A DNA stretch of 64,000 bases from Thermodesulfobacteriota bacterium (lineage in GTDB: Bacteria; Desulfobacterota; QYQD01): assembly GCA_031082315.1 (NCBI GenBank), contig JAVHLC010000013.1, forward strand, positions 1,515 through 65,514. The letters run 5' to 3'. Below the pieces are notes generated by a model. It had not been told where the DNA came from. It ran no database searches and was given only the letters and a program-made list of their open reading frames with translations. Made by a program: the position numbers and the translations under genes. Positions 35,004 to 43,225 of the stretch are shown in pieces (the first letter of the stretch is position 1; each line of letters starts with the position of its first letter).

Positions 35004-35861
35004 TTATCTTCTTACCAGGCTGATTATAAAGGTGAGTAAAAAGCAGAGCGATGCCGTGAGGATGATCGATGCGCCGGTGGCCATATCGGTGTAGAAGGAG
35101 ATTACCAGCCCGGCGATACCGGATACCCAGGCAAAAACCAGAGAATACCAGAACATCTGGCGGACGTTCCGGCTGACATTCCGGGCGCTGGCCGGGGGGA
35201 CAATAAGGAGCGCGGTGATAAGCAGCATGCCGATAGTTCTTATACCCACGGTTACCACTACGGCCAGGATTATGGCAAAAATGTAGTTATAGATCTTGAC
35301 CGGGATGTCTTGTGAGCGCGCCAATGGTTCGTTGATCCCGGTGAGTAGGAGGCGGTTATAGCTAAGGGCTATGAAGATAAGAACGACTGCGAACAGGGCG
35401 AAGGTGATGGCTATCTCCACTTCTGCTATGGTGAGGACGTCACCGAAGAGGAAAGGGGAAAGAGTCTGGGAGAGACCTTTGCGAGTGCTGATTATGGCGA
35501 TACCCAGGGCGATGGTGGCGGCAAAAAAGACGCCGATTATGGTGTCCATAGGGAGATCGGACCGGGTTTTAAACTTGGCGATGCCCAGGGCTACCAGGAC
35601 CCCGAATACGACCATGGTCAGGAGCGGATTTATGTTTAAAAGCAGGCCGAGGGCGATACCGGCAAAGGCCGAATGAGAGATGGCATCACTGAAAAAGGCC
35701 ATACGGTAATTTACCACCTGTATGCCGACGATGGCGCAGAGCGGGGTTATGAGCATGATTTCCAGAAAGGCCCTTTTCATAAAGAGAGAAGCGGCCCAGG
35801 CGAAGGGGAGAGCGGTGTCCAGAAGGCTGTAGATTGTGGCGAAGAAAGATTCCATAGTCAT
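35004..35861 (-). CDS. znuB: Zinc/manganese ABC transporter permease
   Basis: A 285-residue permease with about eight hydrophobic helices. It belongs to the ABC-3 family: AFFSDAISHSAFAGIALGLLL and the region GIRTIGMLLITALLIVPPASARN are characteristic. Starts 3 bp after the ATPase stop codon. With the neighbouring ATPase, His-rich binding protein and Fur-type regulator it forms a high-affinity metal uptake system; zinc is the most likely cargo, manganese possible. Confidence 0.88.
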   Translation of the reverse strand: MTMESFFATIYSLLDTALPFAWAASLFMKRAFLEIMLITPLCAIVGIQVVNYRMAFFSDAISHSAFAGIALGLLLNINPLLTMVVFGVLVALGIAKFKTRSDLPMDTIIGVFFAATIALGIAIISTRKGLSQTLSPFLFGDVLTIAEVEIAITFALFAVVLIFIALSYNRLLLTGINEPLARSQDIPVKIYNYIFAIILAVVVTVGIRTIGMLLITALLIVPPASARNVSRNVRQMFWYSLVFAWVSGIAGLVISFYTDMATGASIILTASLCFLLTFIISLVRR

Positions 35862-35864
35862 AGG

Positions 35865-36653
35865 TTACTTATGGTGCAAGGGATGGATACAGGTCGCAGA
35901 TGCGCCGGGGCGTGTATCCTGGCCGTGCCGGTACAGGCCGGCGTGGGGGCCATAGACGGCCATGATATTTTCCGGTGTCAAAACTTCCGGCGCTCCCCCC
36001 TGGCACTGGACGGTCCGGTTAAGACAGATGACGTGTTCGGCATGGCCGGTTACTACGGAGAGATCATGCGAGACAATCACCATGGTTAAACGGCCTTCCC
36101 TCTGCACCCGGGTCATAAATTCACAGAACAGGACTTCTCCTGAGACATCGACCCCCGCGGCCGGTTCGTCCAGAAGCAGGATTTCCGGATCCCGCGAGAT
36201 AGCCATGGCCAGCATAACCCGCTGCAGTTCTCCGCCGGATAGCCGTCCGATCTGACGCTCGCGCAAGTGTTCCACACCGATCTCCCGGAGGGCTTCCAGG
36301 GCCTTGTCTCTTTTTGCTTGTTGGTAGCCCAGCCAGAGGGGGCGGCGCTGGGAAGAAAGGGTGAGAAAATCGAGGACGGTGAGCGGCAACCCGCGATCAA
36401 AATCCAGGCGCTGCGGGACGTAACCGATGCGGGGTCTGGTTGTTTCCTGCCGGCCGTCCCGGAGAAAGAATATCTCCCCTTCATGCGGGATGACACCGAG
36501 GACGGCCAGTATCAGAGTAGTCTTCCCGGCGCCGTTGGGGCCGATCAGGGCCGTAATTTTGCCCTTAGGGATGCCGGCGCTGACATTCTTCAGAAGAGAC
36601 ACACGATTTACAGTTACGCTTACATTTACAAGTTCGATAGCTGTGTTGGCCAT
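35865..36653 (-). CDS. znuC: Zinc/manganese ABC transporter ATPase
   Basis: A 262-residue ABC ATPase. Walker A GPNGAGKTT (about 37-45), Q-loop GYVPQ, signature LSGGELQRVMLA, Walker B ILLLDEPAAGVD and the H-switch VSHD are all intact. The ATG at 36653 is preceded by AGGAG. The 3' end of the binding-protein gene overlaps its first 89 bases in another frame. Confidence 0.93.
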   Translation of the reverse strand: MANTAIELVNVSVTVNRVSLLKNVSAGIPKGKITALIGPNGAGKTTLILAVLGVIPHEGEIFFLRDGRQETTRPRIGYVPQRLDFDRGLPLTVLDFLTLSSQRRPLWLGYQQAKRDKALEALREIGVEHLRERQIGRLSGGELQRVMLAMAISRDPEILLLDEPAAGVDVSGEVLFCEFMTRVQREGRLTMVIVSHDLSVVTGHAEHVICLNRTVQCQGGAPEVLTPENIMAVYGPHAGLYRHGQDTRPGASATCIHPLHHK

Positions 36654-37599
36654 CAGTTAATTCTCCTGCCAGGGCTTTTTGTATGATAGCAAGGTTTGCG
36701 TGCATGACCTTTTCATAGTAGTCAAGCCCGATAGTTCCTTGAGCAGTGGTTACCGGGTCTAAGACGTAAAATGGGACCCCGGTTTCACGGCTCAAGACCT
36801 GGGCCAGGCGGGGCGGATACTGGGGTTCGGCAAAAATGGCGGCAACCTTCTCTTTTTGTATGGTCTGGATTAATTTGTTCAATTTCCCGGCAGATGGCGG
36901 TTGGCCGGGATCTTCTTCGATATAAGCGACTACCGTAAGGCCAAGGTCGCGAGCCAGGTAATCAAAAACGTTATGGAAGGCAACCACCGTTCGTTTCTTG
37001 AGGTTACCGGCGGTGTCTTTGACCCCGGAGATGAGTTTTTCCAGCCGTGCCGTAAAATTTGCGGCGTTTTTGCGGTAGAGTACAGAATGTTTCGGGTCTA
37101 TGGCGGAAAGAGCCTCAGCAATATTTCTAACTTGAACCGCGGCCAGAGCCGGGCTGGTCCATACGTGGGCATTGATCCGGCCGGGATGATGTTCATGGCC
37201 ATGGTGACTGTGGCCTTCTTTCGCTTCCAGAGGTGTAATCCCTCTTGAAGCATCTATGATTTTAATATCAGGGTTTGCTGCTTGAACAGGGCGGCCGGCA
37301 AATTCTTCTATACCGAGACCGTTTATGACCAGAACGGAGGAGGCAGCGATCTTCTTCAAGTCGCCTGGTGTCAAGGTATAGTCATGCGGACAACCCGTGC
37401 CCGGAGGGAGCATGAGTTCGACAGATACTCCCGGAATTCCCTGGACTACATTATTTGTAAAGATATAGATGGGCAGAAAAGATGCGAGGATACGGAGGTC
37501 ATTTTTCCCTTGCGATGAGGCGGCATGGGCCGGCATCGGACATACACACAGGACTAACGAAATAATGAAGCAAACAGCGAGCGAAATTAGTTTACGCAT
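36565..37599 (-). CDS. znuA: Zinc/manganese ABC transporter substrate-binding protein
   Basis: A periplasmic metal-binding protein of about 344 residues with signal peptide (1-26, ending AHA). Cluster A-1 features: GTGCPHDYTLTPGDL (metal His), the His-rich loop EGHSHHGHEHH, NAHVWTSP (metal His), VVAFHNVFDYLA (metal His) and LDP. The ATG at 37599 has GGGGAG upstream; six codons of the longer frame are dropped. Normal homologues end near ALAG; here the frame continues 28 residues into znuC, giving a Cys-rich tail (CKCKRNCKSCVSSEEC). Confidence 0.9.
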   Translation of the reverse strand: MRKLISLAVCFIISLVLCVCPMPAHAASSQGKNDLRILASFLPIYIFTNNVVQGIPGVSVELMLPPGTGCPHDYTLTPGDLKKIAASSVLVINGLGIEEFAGRPVQAANPDIKIIDASRGITPLEAKEGHSHHGHEHHPGRINAHVWTSPALAAVQVRNIAEALSAIDPKHSVLYRKNAANFTARLEKLISGVKDTAGNLKKRTVVAFHNVFDYLARDLGLTVVAYIEEDPGQPPSAGKLNKLIQTIQKEKVAAIFAEPQYPPRLAQVLSRETGVPFYVLDPVTTAQGTIGLDYYEKVMHANLAIIQKALAGELTDGQHSYRTCKCKRNCKSCVSSEECQRRHP

Positions 37600-37723
37600 A
37601 AAATTACTCCCCAGCACTTTAGTGGTCAGTAGTCCGTCAAATTCTTAAATCTGGAACTCAGGAACTCATAAAAATACTGTTCTGTTCCTGTTTTCTTGAT
37701 TTCCAGATTCATCTATATAAATA

Positions 37724-37741
37724 GTTACATCCATATGTAAC
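37724..37741. promoter_or_regulatory. Candidate Zur operator before znuA
   Basis: GTTACAT-CCAT-ATGTAAC has perfect 7-bp arms. On the minus strand it fits between a TTGCCG -35-like and a TATTTA -10-like sequence, so binding would block the znuA promoter. It lies 19 bp downstream of the fur-type gene stop. Inferred from position. Confidence 0.6.
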
Positions 37742-37759
37742 CGGCAACTGACAGCGGGC

Positions 37760-38170
37760 TTAGATCCCCTGACAATTCGGACAAATGCCGAAGCATTCCA
37801 GATAGTGGTCTTCCAGAGTAAACCCTGATTCTTTTTGAATGGCATTAGCCATATCCTGCACCACACAATGGCGCACTTTTTCTATCCGGCCGCAGACCTG
37901 GCACATGATATGGTGCACATGCCGGCCGGGTAATATAGCTTCGTAGCGTTTGAAAGCCTCTCTTAAATCGATCTCCCTCACCAGGCCAACGTCCTTCAGG
38001 GCGCGCAGGTTGCGATAGACAGTAGCCAGATCGACCTTATGGTCTGTAAGTCGCCGGTGTATCTCCTTCGGGCTTAAGGGCTTTTCGCTTTGGGTCAGTA
38101 TGCGCCATATCTCAGCGCGTGCCCGGGTGAGAGATTTTTTGTGTCTGCGCAGATGGTTTACTATGTCCAT
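37760..38170 (-). CDS. zur: Fur-family metal regulator, probably Zur
   Basis: A 136-residue Fur-type repressor. The winged helix has SLTRARAEIWRIL, SPKEIHRRL and DLATVYRNLRALKDVGLVREI; the metal domain has HVHHIMCQVCGRIEKV and CFGICPNCQGI, two CxxC structural zinc sites. I chose the ATG at 38170, dropping 12 upstream codons. Adjacency to the znu genes and the operators around it suggest zinc control, though a PerR/Fur role cannot be excluded from sequence alone. Confidence 0.85.
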   Translation of the reverse strand: MDIVNHLRRHKKSLTRARAEIWRILTQSEKPLSPKEIHRRLTDHKVDLATVYRNLRALKDVGLVREIDLREAFKRYEAILPGRHVHHIMCQVCGRIEKVRHCVVQDMANAIQKESGFTLEDHYLECFGICPNCQGI

Positions 38171-38181
38171 AAATAATACAA

Positions 38182-38215
38182 TAACAAAAATGCAAACCAT
38201 TTGCAAGTTTTGTTA
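38182..38215. promoter_or_regulatory. 34-bp dyad upstream of the fur/zur gene
   Basis: TAACAAAAATGCAAA-CCA-TTTGCAAGTTTTGTTA is a near-perfect palindrome (one extra base in the right arm) located 12 bp before the start codon. It is probably an autoregulatory site. Its half-site differs from that before znuA. Confidence 0.6.
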
Positions 38216-38652
38216 CGACACAACAAGGAGCCGCATATTAAATATCAGGTGAATAGAGTCGATAAGACAAAAAACGACCCTGGCTTCCTGGTGGGGGAAC
38301 GCCTGCTTTTTGTTCCAAAAACTCTCAAGGTATTGGTACAAGCTAATTTGCGGGCGATAAAAAAATAAGAGGGTGCGCCGCTTTTTTGTTGTATAATTGC
38401 CTTATCCGATAAATGGTTTTCATCCGGACACCCAAAAAATTCCGGACGAGCTATCAGCACTCAGCTATCGGCATGAAGCCGGTCCACCGTTCACTGTTGA
38501 CCGTTTACCGAAAGAAAATGTCGGACAACGGTTAACGGTTAACGGATAACAAACATGCTGACAGCTAATCGCTGATCGCTGAAAGCGTGAAGCCGGAAAC
38601 GGTAGTTTCCGGATGAACACTATTTTGGTTTTAAAGAAGACAAGGAGGTAGG
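38216..38652. repeat. Repeat cluster upstream of glgB
   Basis: No gene. Bases 38450-38590 hold the gctatcagcactcagctatcggc and accgttcactgttgaccgtttaccg families, then 38593-38612 is a perfect palindrome CCGGAAAC-GGTA-GTTTCCGG. TATAAT occurs near 38390 without a convincing -35. The last bases are the AAGGAGG ribosome site of glgB. Confidence 0.55.
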
Positions 38653-40578
38653 ATGGAGAACGTACGATATGATGTAAGCCTTATTACAGAACATGATACA
38701 TATCTTTTTAAAGAAGGAAATCATTTTCTACTCTATGACAAACTGGGGTCGCATGCAACGACAATAGGTGATGTGAAGGGCGCCTACTTTGCCGTCTGGG
38801 CGCCGAATGCACATAAGGTGTCTGTAGTGGGCGATTTCAACGGATGGGTTCCGGAGACCCATCCTTTAAGGTCAAGAGACGACAGCTCCGGTGTCTGGGA
38901 AGGCTTTATCCCCGGTATTGGCCAGGGTGCGCTCTATAAGTACCACATCGTCTCGAATTACAATAACTATACGGTGGATAAGGGAGATCCCTATGCCTTT
39001 CTATGGGAGGCTCCTCCGAGAACGGCCAGCGTGGTGTGGGACCTGGGATATGGGTGGAACGACGGGGAATGGATGAAAAACCGGCGCCATCACAACAGGC
39101 TAGACGCCCCTTTTTCCATCTACGAGGTTCACCTCGGATCATGGCGCCGGGTGCCGGAAGAGGGCAACCGGTTTCTCACCTACCGGGAAATGGCACACTA
39201 CCTGGCGGATTATACAAAAGAGATGGGTTTTACCCATGTGGAATTATTGCCGGTCATGGAACATCCCTTCTACGGCTCCTGGGGGTATCAGACCTTGGGA
39301 TATTTTGCCCCTACCAGCCGGTATGGGACTCCCCAGGATTTTATGTACTTCATTGACCATCTCCATCAAAATGGAATCGGCATTATCCTGGATTGGGTGC
39401 CTTCCCATTTTCCGAATGACGAGTACGGGCTGATCTATTTTGACGGCACGCACCTTTATGAACATGAAGACCTCAGGAAGGGATTTCATCCCGATTGGAA
39501 AAGCGCCATTTTTAACTATGGGCGAAACGAGGTGAGAAATTTCCTTATCAGCAGCGCCCTCTTCTGGCTTGACAAATACCATATTGATGGTCTTCGGGTG
39601 GATGCCGTGGCCTCCATGCTCTATCTGGACTATGCGAGAACGGGTGGAGATTGGATACCAAATGAGTATGGAGGGAACGAGAATATAGAAGCAATAAACT
39701 TTATAAGAAGATTTAACGAGGTGGTTTACGAAAATTATCCCGACGTTCAGACCATGGCGGAAGAGTCAACCGCCTGGCCTATGGTTTCACGGCCGCCGTA
39801 CGTGGGGGGCCTCGGATTCGGCATGAAGTGGAACATGGGCTGGATGCACGATACCCTGGATTATTTTTCCAACGACCCTGTCTTTAGAAAGTATCATCAC
39901 AACCAGCTTACCTTCAGCATCTGGTACGCCTTTACAGAAAATTTCGTCCTTCCCCTTTCGCACGATGAGGTGGTTCATGGAAAAGGCGCGCTGTCCGGAA
40001 AGATGCCCGGGGATGAGTGGCAGAGGTCTGCCAATCTCAGGCTTTTATTTGGATATATGTACGGTCACCCTGGAAAGAAGCTGCTCTTTATGGGCGATGA
40101 ATTCGGGCAGTGCAGGGAGTGGGTCCACGAAGAGAGTCTGGAATGGCATGTCCTTGAGTATCCCGCTCATCATGGGGTGCACAGGTGGCTCAGGGATCTG
40201 AACCACTTTTACCGAAACGAGCCGGCCATGTATGAACTGGATTTTGAGGCAGAGGGTTTTGAGTGGATAGACTCCTATGATTGGGAGCAAAGCAGTATAA
40301 GCTTTATAAGAAAAGGCAAAAATACGGACGATATAATTCTGGTGGTCTGTAACTTTACTCCGATTCCCAGAGAGAACTACCGGGTCGGAGTCCCACGGGG
40401 AGGCCACTGGCGAGAGGTCTTAAACAGCGATGCCCATATATACTGGGGAAGCAATTGGGGAAATTCCGGGGGCGTTGAAGCAGCCTCGGTTCCGGCGCAC
40501 GGGAGACCCTATTCTCTGTCCCTGCGGCTGCCTCCGTTGGGTGTTCTCTTTTTTAAAAGTGAGGGGCATAGGAGATAA
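38653..40578 (+). CDS. glgB: 1,4-alpha-glucan branching enzyme
   Basis: Forms alpha-1,6 branches in glycogen; 641 residues, a length typical of the shorter form with one N-terminal CBM48 ([20 protein letters not shown], 46-65). Barrel motifs: nucleophile Asp317 in [15 protein letters not shown], acid/base Glu370 in [10 protein letters not shown], and [11 protein letters not shown] beta-sandwich C-terminal domain follows. malQ is 34 bp downstream, so the two form a glycogen-metabolism operon; glgA and glgC are not in the window. Confidence 0.96.
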   Translation: MENVRYDVSLITEHDTYLFKEGNHFLLYDKLGSHATTIGDVKGAYFAVWAPNAHKVSVVGDFNGWVPETHPLRSRDDSSGVWEGFIPGIGQGALYKYHIVSNYNNYTVDKGDPYAFLWEAPPRTASVVWDLGYGWNDGEWMKNRRHHNRLDAPFSIYEVHLGSWRRVPEEGNRFLTYREMAHYLADYTKEMGFTHVELLPVMEHPFYGSWGYQTLGYFAPTSRYGTPQDFMYFIDHLHQNGIGIILDWVPSHFPNDEYGLIYFDGTHLYEHEDLRKGFHPDWKSAIFNYGRNEVRNFLISSALFWLDKYHIDGLRVDAVASMLYLDYARTGGDWIPNEYGGNENIEAINFIRRFNEVVYENYPDVQTMAEESTAWPMVSRPPYVGGLGFGMKWNMGWMHDTLDYFSNDPVFRKYHHNQLTFSIWYAFTENFVLPLSHDEVVHGKGALSGKMPGDEWQRSANLRLLFGYMYGHPGKKLLFMGDEFGQCREWVHEESLEWHVLEYPAHHGVHRWLRDLNHFYRNEPAMYELDFEAEGFEWIDSYDWEQSSISFIRKGKNTDDIILVVCNFTPIPRENYRVGVPRGGHWREVLNSDAHIYWGSNWGNSGGVEAASVPAHGRPYSLSLRLPPLGVLFFKSEGHRR

Positions 40579-40612
40579 CAGCGAACAATGCCGAAAATTT
40601 GAGGAGAAATAA

Positions 40613-42112
40613 ATGAAGAGGCGAGGAAGCGGCATATTGCTCCACATCACATCCCTGCCTTCATCTTACGGTATAGGAGATTTAGGCCCATCGGCGTACC
40701 AGTTTGTAGATTTTCTTTCTGAAACCAGACAGGGCTTCTGGCAGATACTCCCCTTAAAGCCTACCAGTACGGCGCACGGCAATTCTCCCTACAGCAGCTT
40801 TTCTGCCTTTGCCGGGAATACACTCCTTATCAGTCCTGAGCGCCTGGTAGAGGAAGGCCTTCTCTCAAAAAGGGATGTCGAAGACTGCCCTCCGTTCTCT
40901 AATGAAATGGTTATCTACGAGGCCGTGACCGAGTACAAGACAGAACTTTTTCGCGCCGCCTATGGCAACTTTAAAAAAAGAAGGCAAAAAGATTGCGACT
41001 TTGAAGAGTTTTGTAATGAGAATCGCTACTGGCTTGATGATTATGCCCTGTTTGTGACTCTAAAGGAAAGTTTCAGCGGGGCCGTTTGGGGCGAATGGCC
41101 GGAGGATATCAGAGATAGAAAAGGGGAGATAGATAACGAGTTAAAGGGCAAGCTTAAAGACAAAATTGAGATGGAGAAGTTCCTTCAGTATGTATTTTAC
41201 AAACAGTGGCATTCATTAAGGGCTTACTGTAATAGCAGAGACATCCAGATAATAGGAGACATTCCTATCTATGTGAATTACGACAGCGCGGACGTATGGG
41301 CCAATCCCCGGATATTCAAATTGGGCGAAAACAAAAGGCCTGTGTTTGTGTCTGGAGTCCCGCCGGATTATTTCAGTAGCACAGGCCAGTTGTGGGGTAA
41401 TCCGGTTTATAATTGGGAAGCCCTGAAGAAAACCGGCTACGATTGGTGGATAAGGCTTATAGAACACAACCTGAAACTCTTTAATATAATCAGGCTCGAC
41501 CATTTCAGGGGGCTTGTGGCCTATTGGGAGGTCCCGGCAGGTGAAGAGACGGCTATAAATGGAAGATGGGTAGAAGTCCCGGTTCGGGACTTTTTCGATA
41601 AGCTTTTGAAACATTTTCTCTCCCTTCCCGTTATTGCCGAAGACCTGGGTATTATAACCCCGGATGTAAAGGAGATTATGGAACTGTATGGGTTTCCGGG
41701 GATGAAGATACTCCTCTTTGCCTTTGGCGACAACCTGGCGACGAATCCCTATGTGCCGCACAATCACGTAAAAAATTGTGTGGTATATACAGGAACGCAT
41801 GACAATAACACGGCTAAGGGATGGTTCAGGAAAGAGGCCAGACCTGAAGACAAGCAGAGGCTTTTTCAATACCTCGGGCGGGAGGTCTCAGAGGAGACGA
41901 TTCACCAGGAACTCACAAGGATGGCCATGATGTCCGTGGCCGATCTGGTTATCATCCCCATGCAGGACATCCTTGGCCTGGGGGGAGAGGCCCGGATGAA
42001 TACCCCATCTACAGCTAACGGGAACTGGGAATGGAGGCTGTTGCCGGGACAATTAACGCCTTCTCTGGCTGCCAGCTTTTCAGAGCTTACCCATATTTAT
42101 GGACGGGCATAA
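40613..42112 (+). CDS. malQ: 4-alpha-glucanotransferase
   Basis: Disproportionating enzyme (GH77), 499 residues. The family start RGSGILLHITSLPSSYGIGDLG, substrate loop PLKPTSTAHGNSPYSS, nucleophile in IRLDHFRGL, acid/base in VIAEDLGIITPDV, and GTHDNNT are visible; the end MNTPSTANGNWEWRL is also typical. GAGGAG lies before the ATG. Shortens or lengthens maltodextrins, feeding glycogen synthesis or breakdown with glgB and possibly the GH13 enzyme at 17.1 kb. Confidence 0.96.
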   Translation: MKRRGSGILLHITSLPSSYGIGDLGPSAYQFVDFLSETRQGFWQILPLKPTSTAHGNSPYSSFSAFAGNTLLISPERLVEEGLLSKRDVEDCPPFSNEMVIYEAVTEYKTELFRAAYGNFKKRRQKDCDFEEFCNENRYWLDDYALFVTLKESFSGAVWGEWPEDIRDRKGEIDNELKGKLKDKIEMEKFLQYVFYKQWHSLRAYCNSRDIQIIGDIPIYVNYDSADVWANPRIFKLGENKRPVFVSGVPPDYFSSTGQLWGNPVYNWEALKKTGYDWWIRLIEHNLKLFNIIRLDHFRGLVAYWEVPAGEETAINGRWVEVPVRDFFDKLLKHFLSLPVIAEDLGIITPDVKEIMELYGFPGMKILLFAFGDNLATNPYVPHNHVKNCVVYTGTHDNNTAKGWFRKEARPEDKQRLFQYLGREVSEETIHQELTRMAMMSVADLVIIPMQDILGLGGEARMNTPSTANGNWEWRLLPGQLTPSLAASFSELTHIYGRA

Positions 42113-42124
42113 ACATGCATAGCG

Positions 42125-42220
42125 AGCGCATTCCCCGCTGATTGCAGCGGGGTTAGCGAGCGAATACGATGCATTTTACCTTGCATACGGAGATTCCCTG
42201 CAGCTTGCTGCGGGGAGCTT
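42125..42220. repeat. CCCCGC-stem repeats at the edge of the defence island
   Basis: Two related units: cattccccgctgattgcagcggggttagcgagc (42130) and attccctgcagcttgctgcggggagcttcaa (42191). The stems are CCCCGCTG/CAGCGGGG and CCTGCAGC/GCTGCGGGG. They lie between convergent malQ and hepT and may end transcription. Confidence 0.65.
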
Positions 42221-42264
42221 CAATGTCCCCTGGACTTAGTCTTTAATGGGGTGATTGAGGGAAA

Positions 42265-42687
42265 TCAGGATGGATTGCCATCGCCAAACTCCATGATTCT
42301 TTCCGTGAAAGCAACAAGATTATCAAGATCGCTTTTTATGACGGATTTAACAATCTCTATATCCATCCTTTGATACTGATGAATGACGACATTTCGAAAG
42401 TGGACCATTTTCTTTAATTTTTCTGTAAGAGTGCTGTCGATGACGGATTTCTTCCGCAGGAGGTCAAAACTCTCGGCGCTGGAAGTTGGAATTCCCATTT
42501 TGTGCGCTTTAATAATATGATTTGCCAGGTCGAGCGCCTGTTCGCATGCCCGAAGGATATTTAAGACAGCGGCATCCTGCCGGGAGTAATCATCATCAAA
42601 TCCTTCCGGATTTTTCATATACTCCTCTCTTGCGCGTTCTATGCAGCGTTGAATGCTTTGTATTTTATTAATCACAATGTCATTCAT
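42265..42687 (-). CDS. HepT-like HEPN toxin (DUF86)
   Basis: A 140-residue helical HEPN protein. The RNase motif R-x4-H is present as RNVVIHQY near 107-114; charged helices surround it. In characterised HepT/MntA type VII systems the toxin is silenced when MntA adds AMP to the Tyr next to the catalytic His, and a Tyr is present here. The start overlaps the antitoxin stop by four bases (ATGA), so the two are made together. Confidence 0.88.
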   Translation of the reverse strand: MNDIVINKIQSIQRCIERAREEYMKNPEGFDDDYSRQDAAVLNILRACEQALDLANHIIKAHKMGIPTSSAESFDLLRKKSVIDSTLTEKLKKMVHFRNVVIHQYQRMDIEIVKSVIKSDLDNLVAFTERIMEFGDGNPS

Positions 42688-43097
42688 ACATTAAAAGCCC
42701 TCCTGGTCTCAAAGAATGACTGTAAAATATCCCTGCGTTCCTCGCTTAATTTCTGGTAATAAGAAAGGACGAGCATTTCGAATTCATCTGTGGCATATTC
42801 ATCGGCACAATAAATTCGGCGACCGGCAACGATAACTTCCTTCTGGAGGACAGTGGAAACCTCTCGTAAATTGATCAAATCTACATCCTTATTCAACAAA
42901 GATTCCAGTTCAAAACGTAAGTCGCTCATCATTAGAGAGCCTGCCTCTTTTGACTTTTTCCATGGCAAAAGCAGCGCAATATCGACATCACTGTCCGGCC
43001 ATTCCTCATCCGTGCCGTATGTGCCGAAAAGATAAATGGCCTGTAAATCGGGATAATACTTAAGAGAGGCCTTAATAATGACATCCCTTGCGTTCAT
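42684..43097 (-). CDS. MntA-like nucleotidyltransferase antitoxin
   Basis: A 137-residue MNT-fold nucleotidyltransferase. The motif IYLFGTYGTDEEWPDSDVDIALLL has the G[ST]...DxD core for metal and ATP. A helical C-terminal part follows. It pairs with the HEPN gene directly downstream. Located right after the restriction gene in the same direction, so it belongs to the defence island. Confidence 0.88.
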   Translation of the reverse strand: MNARDVIIKASLKYYPDLQAIYLFGTYGTDEEWPDSDVDIALLLPWKKSKEAGSLMMSDLRFELESLLNKDVDLINLREVSTVLQKEVIVAGRRIYCADEYATDEFEMLVLSYYQKLSEERRDILQSFFETRRAFNV

Positions 43098-43164
43098 ACC
43101 CTCACCTCAATAATCTTCATTGCCGGAAATAGGGTGAATTCACCCGTCCATAAGAATCACGTGC

Positions 43165-43225
43165 CTGTATATAACAAGGTCCCCCATACTTTGGGGGGCT
43201 GTCCTTTTAAAACAAGGTCCCCCTA
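43165..43225. repeat. Direct repeat and hairpin at the end of res
   Basis: AACAAGGTCCCCC occurs twice (43166-43178 and 43211-43223), once inside the last codons of res and once after it, and CCCCCATACTTTGGGGG forms a hairpin. It may be the res terminator or a repeat footprint. Confidence 0.5.

Noticed and set aside
42113-43206. Possible CRISPR array from repeated CCCCGC and GGTCCCCC stems
   Set aside because: Only two copies of each, uneven spacing, no unique equal-length spacers and no cas genes.
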